From: Acetobacteraceae bacterium
GTDB lineage: Bacteria > Pseudomonadota > Alphaproteobacteria > Acetobacterales > Acetobacteraceae
DNA length: 64,000 nt
NCBI GenBank assembly: GCA_021732665.1
Contig: JAKFUL010000023.1
Location: forward strand, 62,001 to 126,000
Direction of reading: 5' to 3'
Of the stretch, positions 53,005 to 61,266 are shown piece by piece. The translations under genes were made by a program, and so were the position numbers. Position 1 is the stretch's first letter, and each line of letters opens with the position of its first letter. A model generated the notes under the pieces. The model was not told where the DNA came from. It saw nothing but the letters and a program-made list of their open reading frames with translations, and did not search any database.

Positions 53005-53098
53005 GCGCTGGGCATGGCCTGGAATCAATTTGCGGTGTGGCGCGGCATGGCCCGGCCGCGCGCGCTATGAGCAGCCGCACAGGCAGACCAAGGTTTTC

Positions 53099-54331
53099 AT
53101 GAATTTACCTTTCCATGGGTCCGATCCGGTCAAAATTTCCGACCCGGTTCCAGGCCGACGCGCGATCCTTCTGCTGCCTTGTGCGGCAGCCCTTCAGGGC
53201 TGCGCCGGCCTGGCCAATTCCGGGCCGCGCACCGCGGCGGTGGCGGCGGGCGCCAGCCAGCTCGTCGGCAACCCTGGCAGCAGCGAGGCCCCCAGCCTGC
53301 GCTACCCGCTGGTCTCCCTCGCGCCCGAACTGGTCGATCTGCTTTCGGCCGAGGCCAGGCCGACCGGCTTTTCCCCCCGGCTGCTGGCGCGCGGCACCGA
53401 GGCGCCGCTGCTGGGGCTGGGCGACATACTGGGCATCACCATCTTCGAAGCCCAGTCGGGCGGGCTGTTCATCCCGGCCGAACCGGGCGCCAGGCCGGGC
53501 AACTTCGTCACCCTGCCGGCGCAGCAGATCGACGGCACGGGCACCATCACCGTGCCCTTCGCCGGCACCATCCGCGCCGCCGGCCGCACGCCCGCCCAGA
53601 TCGAGCAGGCGATCCGTGGCCGGCTCCGGCAGCGCGCGCTGGAGCCGCAGGTCGTGGTCAGCTTGCAGGAGCGCCGCGCGGCGCATATCTCGGTGGTGGG
53701 CGATGTGAACCAGTCGCTGCGCTTCCCGCTCGACCCCGGCGGCGAGCGGCTGCTGGGTGCTGTGGCCCGCGCCATGGGGCCGAAATTCCCCGCCTATGAA
53801 ACCGTGCTGACGTTGCAGCGCGACGGCATGACCGACCAGGCCGTGTTGTCGGACGTGCTGGCCGATGCGCGGCAGAACATCCAGCTGCGCTCGGGCGACA
53901 CGGTGCTGGTGACGCGCGCGCCGCGCTATTTCGTGGCACTCGGCGCGGTCGGGCAGACCGCCAGCATCACCCAGCTCAACCGCCGCATCACCTTCGACGA
54001 CACCCGCCTGACGCTGACCGAGGCGATCGCGCGTGCCGGCGGCTTGCAGGATGACCGGGCCAACCCCTCCTCGGTCTTCCTCTACCGCATGGAGCATGTC
54101 GGCCTGTTGCGGGCCCTGGGGGTTGCGGTGCCGGCCGCGGCCGGGCCGACCATGCCCACCGTCTACCGGGCCGATTTCGCCAACCCGTCGATGTTCTTCC
54201 TGGCCCAGCGCTTCCCCATGCGTCACGAGGATACGATCTTCGTCTCCAACGCGCCCGCCACGGATCTGGAGAAATTCCTGCGGCTGCTGCTGCCGATCGC
54301 GCAATCGGCGGGCAGTCTTGGGGGGATATGA
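53099..54331 (+). CDS. Wza/GumB-type outer-membrane polysaccharide export protein
   Basis: A 410-residue exported protein of the polysaccharide export family. The N-terminus carries RRAILLLPCAAALQGC with a lipobox-like LQGC at 32-35. The export domain has LLGLGDILGITIFEAQSGGLF and GTITVPFAGTIRAAGRTPAQIE, followed by SLBB-like repeats (AHISVVGDVNQSLRFPL, RYFVALGAVGQTASITQ). It forms the outer-membrane channel for the polymer and pairs with the Wzc-like protein. ATG 53099 is used; the frame is open from 53030. It ends the operon; 14 bases later lies the stop of the convergent pseudogene. Confidence 0.87.
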   Translation: MNLPFHGSDPVKISDPVPGRRAILLLPCAAALQGCAGLANSGPRTAAVAAGASQLVGNPGSSEAPSLRYPLVSLAPELVDLLSAEARPTGFSPRLLARGTEAPLLGLGDILGITIFEAQSGGLFIPAEPGARPGNFVTLPAQQIDGTGTITVPFAGTIRAAGRTPAQIEQAIRGRLRQRALEPQVVVSLQERRAAHISVVGDVNQSLRFPLDPGGERLLGAVARAMGPKFPAYETVLTLQRDGMTDQAVLSDVLADARQNIQLRSGDTVLVTRAPRYFVALGAVGQTASITQLNRRITFDDTRLTLTEAIARAGGLQDDRANPSSVFLYRMEHVGLLRALGVAVPAAAGPTMPTVYRADFANPSMFFLAQRFPMRHEDTIFVSNAPATDLEKFLRLLLPIAQSAGSLGGI

Positions 54332-54345
54332 GGGCCGGCCTTGGC

Positions 54346-55107
54346 TCAGTTCATCACCACGCCCGCGCTGCGCACCACCTCGCGCCAGCGCGGCAGATCG
54401 GCCTCGATGATGCTGGCCAGCACGGAACCCACGGTCGCTTCCACGGCGAAGCCCGTGGCAGCCAGGCGGGCGGCGATCTCGGGGCTGCGCAGGGCGTCGC
54501 GCAGCGCCGCCTGCACCCTGTCCCGCAGCGCGGCTTCCATGCCGCGGGGAGGCCACGATCCCGTGCCGGCTGCAGGAGGTGAAGCCCGCCAACCCGGCCT
54601 CGGCGAAGGTCGGGATTTCCGGCAGCAGCGGGTGGCGCGTGGTGCCGCCGACGGCGATGGCGCGCAGCCGCCCGCCGGCCACATGCGCCGCCACGGTTGC
54701 GATATTGAGCAACGCGAGCTGCAAGGTGCCGCCCAGCAGATCGGTCGCCGCCGCGCCGCCGCCGGGATAGGGGATATGCGTCGCCTGGGTCTGGCTGCGG
54801 AGCTGAAAGAGTTCCATGCCGAGATGCTCCGACGAGCCGATGCCCGAGGAGCCATAGGAGGCGCGGCCGGGGTTGGCGCGCAGCCATGCAATCAGCCCCG
54901 CCAGGTCAGTGGCGGGCACCGAGGGGTTCACCACCATCAGGTTGGGCGCTGAGATGGCGAGCGTGAGTGGGGTGAAATCGGCGAGCGGGTCGAAAGGCGG
55001 GCCAGCAGGTCCGAAGGCCGCCAGGAACATAGGGCACCACGATGCTGACGGGGCGGCTGGGCCAGGGCGGAGGCGAGCATTCGGCGGGCGATCATGCGGG
55101 GATTCAT
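54346..55107 (-). pseudogene. Decayed Bug/TctC-family solute-binding protein gene
   Basis: Remnants of one Bug protein lie in several frames. From ATG 55107, MNPRMIARRMLASAL is a signal-peptide-like start; VSIVVPYVPGG appears in a second frame; PSDLLARL returns to the first. Then about 75 expected residues are missing and the sequence jumps to FDPLADFTPLTLAISAPNL in the frame of 55030, which runs to GIVASPR near 54550. The C-terminus (GMEAALRDRVQAALRDALR to SAGVVMN, stop 54346) is in yet another frame. So at least three frameshifts and a large internal deletion are present. Intact relatives in the window (56036-56998) are 320 residues. It cannot give a functional protein. Confidence 0.82.
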
Positions 55108-55144
55108 CCTTGCAGGGCGGTCACCCCCGCAAGGCCATCAAGCG

Positions 55145-56032
55145 CTATGCCGGGAAGCCGTAGAGCACCGCCGGATTGTCCACCAGGATGGTTTTGCGCA
55201 GGCCAGGGTCCGGCGCCCAATCCGCCAGCAGGCCCAGCATGTCGCCATCATTGGGCATGGCGCCGTAGTGATGGACATGCGGCCAGTCGCTGCCCCAGAG
55301 GATGCGCCCGGGGGCGGCGGCGATGACGGCGCGCGCCATGGCGTGGCTGTCGGAGTAGGGGAAGGAGGCTTCAGCCGAGATGCGGTAGAGGCCGGTGAGC
55401 TTCACCCAGAACTGGCCGTCCTTCAGCATGGCGAGGAAATCCTGGTAGCCGGGATTGGCCAACCCGCCCGAGGCCGGCTTGGCATAGCCGATATGGCCGA
55501 CGCAGATCGGCAGCTTCGTGGCAGCCGCCAATTCGCGCAGCTCGGGCATTTTCTGCTCGACATGCACCAGAAGCTCGATGTGCCAGCCGAGCGGGCGCAG
55601 GATATCCGCCACCTCCCCCAGCGCCGCCAACGACTTGAAGGGCATGCCGCCCCGGTCGACCAGGTTCACCCGGATGCCGCGCGCGCCCTTGGCGTGCATG
55701 GCGGTGATGTCGGCCTCGGTCACGCCCTCGCTGACGGAGACGACGGCGCGAAGCCGTTCCGGGTGGGCCTGCGCAGCATCGAGCACGGCACGGTTGTCGG
55801 TGCCATGCACACTGGCCTGGGTGAGGACGCCGCGGGCGATGCCAAGCCGGTCATGCAACGCCAGCAGTTTTTCGACGCCATTGTCGGGGGGCGTATACCC
55901 GCGCGTGGCTTGGTAGGGGTAGCGCGCGGCGTCGAAGACATGCGCGTGGGTGTCGCAGGCCAGGGGCGGCAGGGGCCAGGCGGGGGGGCGGGGGTTTTCG
56001 TCCGGGCCCTGGCAGAAGGGGATGTCGTTCAT
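55145..56032 (-). CDS. Amidohydrolase of the 2-pyrone-4,6-dicarboxylate lactonase type
   Basis: A 295-residue TIM-barrel metal-dependent hydrolase. The N-terminal CDTHAHVFDAARYPY gives His29 and His31, VHVEQKMPELREL and ICVGHIGYAKP supply the middle ligand region, and ILWGSDWPHVHH carries the catalytic Asp with KTILVDNPAVLYGFP at the end. This set matches LigI-like PDC hydrolases and related lactonases of aromatic catabolism. It sits between a Bug pseudogene and an intact Bug binding protein, as often seen where tripartite-type binding proteins bring organic acids to a hydrolase. Actual substrate unproved. Confidence 0.86.
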   Translation of the reverse strand: MNDIPFCQGPDENPRPPAWPLPPLACDTHAHVFDAARYPYQATRGYTPPDNGVEKLLALHDRLGIARGVLTQASVHGTDNRAVLDAAQAHPERLRAVVSVSEGVTEADITAMHAKGARGIRVNLVDRGGMPFKSLAALGEVADILRPLGWHIELLVHVEQKMPELRELAAATKLPICVGHIGYAKPASGGLANPGYQDFLAMLKDGQFWVKLTGLYRISAEASFPYSDSHAMARAVIAAAPGRILWGSDWPHVHHYGAMPNDGDMLGLLADWAPDPGLRKTILVDNPAVLYGFPA

Positions 56033-56035
56033 CGC

Positions 56036-56998
56036 TCAATCGACCTGCGCGCCGGAGAGGCGGACGAGTTCGACCCAGCGCGGAATTTCCTCGCGCACGA
56101 AAGCCGCGAATTCGGCGGGGCTGGTCGCGGTGGGCTCGGCGCCGAGGTTGGTCAGGCGGTCGCGGATCTCGGCCCTGGCCATGCCGCGGTTGAGTGCGGC
56201 GTTCAGCTGCGCCAGCAAGGGGCTGGGCGTGGCCGCCGGCGTCACGATGCCGTGGTATTGGGTGACGAGGTAGCCGGTCAGCCCGGCCTCGGCCAGCGTG
56301 GGCAGCTCGGGCAGCGCGGTGGCGCGGCGCGCGCTGGCGACCGCGATGCCGCGCAGGCGGCCGGACTGGATCGGCCCCAGCAGCGTGGCCGTGGGCTCGA
56401 AGATCATCTGCACCCCTTGGCCCGCCAGCATGTCGTTCATGGCCGGGCCGCTGCCGCGATAGGGGACATGGACGATCTCCACCCCCGCCAGCCGGTTGAA
56501 CAAAGCCAGCGCCATGTGCATGGCCGTGCCATTGCCGGCGGAGGCGGCGTTCAACCGCCCCGGCTCGGCCTTCGCCCTGGCGATCAGCTCGGCCACCGTC
56601 GAGACACCTAGCTCCGGCCGCACCGCCAGCACCAAGGGCCAATTCGCCACCTGGCCAACAAACGAAAAGTCGCGCAGCGTCTCATAGGGCTGGCGCGGGT
56701 TCAGCGCGTGGTTGATGGCCAGGACATTGGTGTTGGCCAGCATCAGCGTATGGCCATCGGGCGCCGCGCGCGCCGTGGTCTCGGCGGCGAGCTGGCCGCC
56801 GGCGGTGCCGCGATTCTCCACCACCACCGTGGCCCCGCCCCATTCCTCGGACAGGCCACGCGCCACCAGACGCCCCAGCGCATCGGCCGTGCCGCCGGGC
56901 GGTGCGCCCACGATCAGGGTGACATTGCGGGCCGGAAAGCCCTGCGCCAAGGCGGGCGTGGCCATCAGCGCGGGCAGGATGCGGCGGGTGATTCTCAT
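56036..56998 (-). CDS. Bug/TctC-family tripartite tricarboxylate transporter binding protein
   Basis: A 320-residue periplasmic binding protein. Signal peptide 1-18 (MRITRRILPALMATPALA); the mature start PARNVTLIVGAPPGGTADALGRLVA, the motif VVVENRGTAGGQLAAETTARAAPDGHTLMLAN (parts VVENRGTAGG, APDGHTLML) and the C-terminal REEIPRWVELVRLSGAQVD are diagnostic for Bug proteins. They bind carboxylates or amides with two water-mediated contacts. It follows the TAXI-like gene by 9 bases and precedes the amidohydrolase by 3, so the three make one minus-strand unit. No TctA/TctB membrane genes are present here; orphan Bug proteins are common. Confidence 0.9.
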   Translation of the reverse strand: MRITRRILPALMATPALAQGFPARNVTLIVGAPPGGTADALGRLVARGLSEEWGGATVVVENRGTAGGQLAAETTARAAPDGHTLMLANTNVLAINHALNPRQPYETLRDFSFVGQVANWPLVLAVRPELGVSTVAELIARAKAEPGRLNAASAGNGTAMHMALALFNRLAGVEIVHVPYRGSGPAMNDMLAGQGVQMIFEPTATLLGPIQSGRLRGIAVASARRATALPELPTLAEAGLTGYLVTQYHGIVTPAATPSPLLAQLNAALNRGMARAEIRDRLTNLGAEPTATSPAEFAAFVREEIPRWVELVRLSGAQVD

Positions 56999-57007
56999 GG
57001 GCGTTCC

Positions 57008-57895
57008 CTATCCCGGCAAAAGGCCGGCCTGGCGCAGAAAACGCCGCATGCCGGGATGGATCAAGCCCTGGTCGGCGATGGCAACGGCGGTGTTTTCCAA
57101 TGTGGTCTCGGCGGCCTGGGGCAACAGGCGGGTCATGTTCTCGGCGCCGCCGCGGATGGCGGCGGCGATGCGCATGCCCACCTCCTCCGGCAGCCCGGGG
57201 CGGGCCAGCACCAGGCTCCAGCTGCCCACCGAGGCCACGGCGGCATCCTGGCCCTGATAGCTGCCCGGCGGCAGGCTCATCGGTCGCAGGTTGGGCTGCG
57301 CGGCCAGGATGCGTGCGCGCTCCGCCGCATCGGGGGCGATGAAGCGCAAACCGCGCGGCGCGGCGGCGATGGCGGCGAAGCCGGGCCAGCCGGCGCCGCC
57401 GCCCCAGAGTGCGGCCACCCGGCCATCCAGCACCATGGCCGGCCCGTCGCCGGCGCGGTCGAGCATCACGGCGTCGAAGTCGCGCTCGATATCCAGCCCC
57501 AGCCCGCCCATCACCTGCCGTGCCAGCACCACGAAGCCCGAACCGCGGGCGCCCCAGGCGATCCGCTGGCCGCGCAGCGTGGCGATGGTGCGGTGCGGGC
57601 TGTCCAGGGTCACGCCGAACATCCCGGGCTGGGCATACATCGCCGCCATCAAGGTGGTGCCGCTGCCATTGGCGAGTGCCGTCATGGCGGTGTCGCCGGC
57701 GACCAGGCCCAGATCGACCTCGCCGCGCGCCAGCAGCCCGACATTCTCCAGGCTGCCCGCGGTGTTGCGCGGCTCGATCACCAGCAGCGGGTCGGCCGAG
57801 CGCAGCCCGGCGGCGAAGGCCTGGCCATAGGCGGGGAAGCCCCCGCCGGGGGTGGCGGTCGCAAGGCTGAGGGTGAGGTTGGGGTTGTCGCTCAT
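57008..57895 (-). CDS. TAXI/TRAP-type solute-binding-like protein without signal peptide
   Basis: A 295-residue periplasmic-binding-protein-fold protein resembling the TAXI family: LSLATATPGGGFPAYGQAFA (9-28) is the usual first motif, RNTAGSLENVGLLARGEVDLGLV (parts TAGSLENVGLL, GEVDLGLV) the second, and GQRIAWGARGSGFVVLARQVM contains the conserved GSG loop. The ATG at 57895 is directly followed by the region that is normally the mature start, and the codons upstream do not encode a signal peptide, so it may act in the cytoplasm or have lost its export signal. It overlaps no gene; the MOSC gene is divergent with 25 bases between starts. Confidence 0.78.
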   Translation of the reverse strand: MSDNPNLTLSLATATPGGGFPAYGQAFAAGLRSADPLLVIEPRNTAGSLENVGLLARGEVDLGLVAGDTAMTALANGSGTTLMAAMYAQPGMFGVTLDSPHRTIATLRGQRIAWGARGSGFVVLARQVMGGLGLDIERDFDAVMLDRAGDGPAMVLDGRVAALWGGGAGWPGFAAIAAAPRGLRFIAPDAAERARILAAQPNLRPMSLPPGSYQGQDAAVASVGSWSLVLARPGLPEEVGMRIAAAIRGGAENMTRLLPQAAETTLENTAVAIADQGLIHPGMRRFLRQAGLLPG

Positions 57896-57920
57896 GCTCC
57901 ATGGTGTAGCAGGGCCGGCG

Positions 57921-58427
57921 ATGACGAACACCCGTGAAACTTTCCCCGAAGGCTCCACCCTGCGCGCGCTGTTCGATGCCGCCCCGCGCCCGGGGGTGAT
58001 CCGATGGATCGGCCTGCGAACAGCGCATCGCGCGCCCATGCTGGTGGTGGAAAGCGCGCGGGCGGAGGAAGGCCGCGGCCTGGTGGGCGACCGCTGGAAC
58101 GGCCGGCCCAGCGGCGCGCGCCAGGTCAGCCTGATCGCGGCCGAGCATCTGGCGGCGATCGGCGGCTATCTGGGCCAGGAAGCGACGCCCGAACGGCTGC
58201 GCCGCAACATCGTGGTTTCCGGCATCAACCTGCTGGCGCTGAAGGGGACACGATTCCGGCTGGGCGAGGCCCTGCTGGAATGGGGCGGCGAATGCCACCC
58301 CTGTTCGCGCATCGAGCAGGAATTCGGCCCCGGCGGCTACAATGCCGCGCGCGGCCATGGCGGCATCATCGCCCGGGTGATCGAAAGCGGCGAGATCCGC
58401 CTGGGCGATGCGCTGACCCGGGCCTGA
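57921..58427 (+). CDS. MOSC domain protein
   Basis: A 168-residue protein with a MOSC domain, the sulfur-carrier fold of molybdenum cofactor sulfurases and YiiM-type proteins. Motifs: GLVGDRWNGRPSGARQVSLI (51-70), ERLRRNIVVSGINLLALKGTRFRLG and GECHPCSRIEQEFGPGGYNAA, where the conserved cysteine in CHPCSRIE is expected to carry sulfur. Small stand-alone members act in molybdoenzyme-related or hydroxylamine-derivative reduction. It starts 26 bases from the divergent TAXI-like gene and ends one base before the convergent chemoreceptor stop. Confidence 0.86.
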   Translation: MTNTRETFPEGSTLRALFDAAPRPGVIRWIGLRTAHRAPMLVVESARAEEGRGLVGDRWNGRPSGARQVSLIAAEHLAAIGGYLGQEATPERLRRNIVVSGINLLALKGTRFRLGEALLEWGGECHPCSRIEQEFGPGGYNAARGHGGIIARVIESGEIRLGDALTRA

Positions 58428-60509
58428 TCAGGCCGCCTTCACCTGGGCCAGGAAGCCCGCCACCTCGCCACGCATCGCCTGGGTCTGGCGCGCCAGCTTG
58501 CCCGAGGCCTCCAGCACCTGGGCCGCGGCCTGGCCGGTCTCATCGGCCAGGCCGCTGACCATGCCGATGCTGCCCGTCACCTCGCTGGTGCCCATGGCCA
58601 CGTTCTGGACGTTGCCGCTGATCGACCGGGTGGCGTGTTCCTGCTGCTCCACCGCATCGGCGATGTGGCTGGTGATTTCGCTGACGCTGGCCACGGTCGC
58701 GCCGATGGCGCGGATCGCCTCCACCGCATCGCCGGTCGCGGCCTGGATCTGGCTGATCTGGGTGCCGATCTCCTCGGTGGCCTTGGCGGTTTGCGCGGCG
58801 AGCGCCTTCACCTCGCCGGCGACGACCGCGAAGCCCTTGCCGGCATCGCCGGCGCGGGCCGCCTCGATGGTGGCGTTGAGCGCCAGAAGGTTGGTCTGCG
58901 CCGCGATGCCGCGGATCAGCGTCACCACCTCGCCGATGCGGCCCGCACCCTCGGCCAGTTCGCGCACGACACGGTCGGTGCGCTCGGCATCGGCCACCGC
59001 GGTGCGGATCACGCTTTGCGACTGGCCGACCTGGCGGGTGATCTCGGCGATGGAGGCGGCCAGCTCCTCGGTGGCGCCGGCCACGGACTGCACGCCGCCA
59101 TTGGCGGCCTCGGCGGCGCGGGCGATGGCACCGGCCTGGGCGGTGCTGCGGCCGGCAGTGCCGCTCATGGTGCCGGCATTGCCCTCCAGCTCGGTCGCGG
59201 CGCGGCCCAGCACATCCATCATCTGGCCCACGCGGGCCTCGAAGCCCTGGGTCAGCTGATCCAGCTTCTGCACCCGGACACGTTCGGACGCCTGTTCGGC
59301 GCGGGCCTGCTCGGCCAGGCGACCGGCCTCGATCAGCGCCTGGCGGAAGACCTCCAGCGTCGAGAGCATGGCGCTCAGCTCCAGCCCGCCGCGCATGACT
59401 GGCATCGGCGTCGCGTGATCGCCCGCGGCCAGCCGGCCCATCGTCTCCGTGACGGCGCTGAGCGGCCTCAGCACCAGCCGCTGGGTGCCGATCAGCCCGG
59501 CCAGGCCCAGCACCACCGCGAGGGCGAGCAAGGCGGCACCCCCGGCCAAGCCCTTCCAGGCCTTCGCCTCGGCGTCATGCGCCATGGCCACCATGCAGGT
59601 CAGGGCGGCGATGGCGATGCCGCCAACCGGTCCCATGGAGTCGATCTGGCTGTTGCGAAACTGCGCGAGGTCGCGCGCCGCGGCCTGGCCCTGGGAAAGT
59701 TGCGCGATGACGCCGGCACGGTCGCGCGCCAGCTCGCCGCTCATCGATGGCTCGGCCTGGGTGAGGGCGAGCCGCACCGCCTCCGGCGTGGCCGACAGCG
59801 CGATGGACTGGCGCAGCGCCGCCCAGGCATGCTCGGCGAAGCCCTGTTCGCCGCGCGTCACCAGCAGCCGGGCGGGCGGCATGGGCTGGGCGCTGGCCAC
59901 CGCGGTGACCAGGTCCAGCACCACGGTGCCCATGGCGGTGCGCAGCGCCGCCGCGTCACGCCGGATGCGGATCAGGTGATCGAGACGGGCATCATGCAGC
60001 AGGACGCTGTCCTCGACCGAATCGGTCACCGCCAGCAGCGATTCCACGAAGGTGATCGCCACTTGCGCCCAATCGCCGGCGAGCCCGGCCTGGCGCTGCG
60101 CCAGGGGCAGCCGCACGGCGGCGTCGACCGCGGGGCGCAGCTGCGCCATGGCGGCATGGGCCGCGGCAAGACGCTCGGCCTGGGCTTGCCGGCCGATGGC
60201 GCGCAGCGCGGGCTCGGACAGGGCGAAGGCGGCCATGACATCGTTGCGGGCGCTGAGGATGCGGCCATTATCCGCGGCCGGCGCCGCGGCGGCCAGCGCG
60301 ACCAGCCCATTGCCGCGTTCCAGCCGGACCGCGACCGCGGTGTTGTAGAGATGGCGTACCGCCTCGGCCGCGGCGGTGACACGCCGGGCCTCGGAGTGGC
60401 TGGTCCACGCGTTGGAGAGCGTGCTGACGCTGAAGAACAGTGGCAGCAGGGCGGAGAAGCCGAGCGTCACGTAGAGCATGGAGCGTATGGAGAAGGCAGT
60501 GTTCGACAT
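58428..60509 (-). CDS. Methyl-accepting chemotaxis protein
   Basis: A 693-residue chemoreceptor with membrane helix 1 at about 11-31, a large helical periplasmic sensor (nitrate/nitrite-sensing-like NIT type is possible from [17 protein letters not shown]), helix 2 at about 322-345, HAMP region ([21 protein letters not shown]) and a methyl-accepting signalling domain with the hairpin tip [18 protein letters not shown]. Unlike the receptor at 7613 it lacks a PilZ domain and ends [10 protein letters not shown] without a CheR-tether pentapeptide. It stands alone on the minus strand; no che genes accompany it. Confidence 0.9.
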   Translation of the reverse strand: MSNTAFSIRSMLYVTLGFSALLPLFFSVSTLSNAWTSHSEARRVTAAAEAVRHLYNTAVAVRLERGNGLVALAAAAPAADNGRILSARNDVMAAFALSEPALRAIGRQAQAERLAAAHAAMAQLRPAVDAAVRLPLAQRQAGLAGDWAQVAITFVESLLAVTDSVEDSVLLHDARLDHLIRIRRDAAALRTAMGTVVLDLVTAVASAQPMPPARLLVTRGEQGFAEHAWAALRQSIALSATPEAVRLALTQAEPSMSGELARDRAGVIAQLSQGQAAARDLAQFRNSQIDSMGPVGGIAIAALTCMVAMAHDAEAKAWKGLAGGAALLALAVVLGLAGLIGTQRLVLRPLSAVTETMGRLAAGDHATPMPVMRGGLELSAMLSTLEVFRQALIEAGRLAEQARAEQASERVRVQKLDQLTQGFEARVGQMMDVLGRAATELEGNAGTMSGTAGRSTAQAGAIARAAEAANGGVQSVAGATEELAASIAEITRQVGQSQSVIRTAVADAERTDRVVRELAEGAGRIGEVVTLIRGIAAQTNLLALNATIEAARAGDAGKGFAVVAGEVKALAAQTAKATEEIGTQISQIQAATGDAVEAIRAIGATVASVSEITSHIADAVEQQEHATRSISGNVQNVAMGTSEVTGSIGMVSGLADETGQAAAQVLEASGKLARQTQAMRGEVAGFLAQVKAA

Positions 60510-60570
60510 GGGGCACCCAGGTTTGGATAGCTGGGCTTAAACCCCCTCGGCTTACCCCGCCGTTAAACCC

Positions 60571-61152
60571 TCAGAATTTCAGCGCGGCCTCGACAGAGGT
60601 GATCTCCGCCACCGGACGCAAGCCCTCGACGGCCGCGGCATGGATGGCCGGCGTCATCGCGCCGCAGCCATCCTCCAGCAGGGAGACGTGGAAGTCGCGC
60701 ACATGGGCGTCCCTCACCGTGCTGGCGACGCCGCCATTGGTGACGATGCCGGCCACCAGCAAATGGGTGATCCCGGCGCGCCCCAGCACCCATTCCAGCC
60801 GCGACATGTAGAAGGCGGAATAGGCGATTTTCTCCACCGCGACATCGGCGGGGCCGAGTTCGTCCACCACGGCATGGCCCCAGCCGCCGGGCAGGAAATC
60901 GCCACGCTTCACGAAGGGGCGCAGGCGGGCGAGGTGGGGGCTGATGAAAGGCTCGCCGCCGCGCCCGGGGACGAGGGTGAAATGGGTGCTGACCACAAGC
61001 CCGCCGCGCGCCCTGACATGGGCCACCAGAGGCGCCAGGCGTGCCGGCAACGCGGCGATTTCCGGCGCACCGCAGCCCGCCCGGCCATAGGCGCCCCGGG
61101 GGTGCAAAAAATCGTTCTGCAGGTCGCAGAGCAGCAGCGCGGTGGTGTGCAT
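60571..61152 (-). CDS. Isochorismatase-like hydrolase lacking the catalytic cysteine
   Basis: A 193-residue cysteine-hydrolase-fold protein. ALLLCDLQNDFLHP gives Asp10/Asp14, and VEKIAYSAF gives Lys108. The loop that normally reads TNxCVxxTxRDA is here VTNGGVASTVRDAH, so the nucleophile is Gly141. The rest of the fold (LVAGIVTNGG, LLEDGCGAMTPAIHAAAVEG) is normal. It may be an inactive or redirected member. ATG 61152 starts directly at the first strand. It is divergent from the thiolase-like gene with 110 bases between starts. Confidence 0.84.
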   Translation of the reverse strand: MHTTALLLCDLQNDFLHPRGAYGRAGCGAPEIAALPARLAPLVAHVRARGGLVVSTHFTLVPGRGGEPFISPHLARLRPFVKRGDFLPGGWGHAVVDELGPADVAVEKIAYSAFYMSRLEWVLGRAGITHLLVAGIVTNGGVASTVRDAHVRDFHVSLLEDGCGAMTPAIHAAAVEGLRPVAEITSVEAALKF

Positions 61153-61232
61153 CGCCCGAGGATGTAGCCCTGGCCCGCCACCCGCGCCAGTTGACGCGAG
61201 GCCGCTTCGGCACGACCCTGCCGCCCGACACC

Positions 61233-61266
61233 AGGAGGAAAGCAATCCATGAGCTGCACAGCATGA
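61233..61266 (+). promoter_or_regulatory. Shine-Dalgarno and five-codon leader frame before the thiolase gene
   Basis: AGGAGGAA (61233-61240) lies eight bases before ATG 61249, which opens a short frame encoding MSCTA and stopping at TGA 61264-61266. This TGA overlaps the ATG of the thiolase-like gene (61263). The thiolase start itself has no ribosome-binding site at normal distance. Translation of the thiolase may depend on re-initiation after the leader. Confidence 0.45.
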
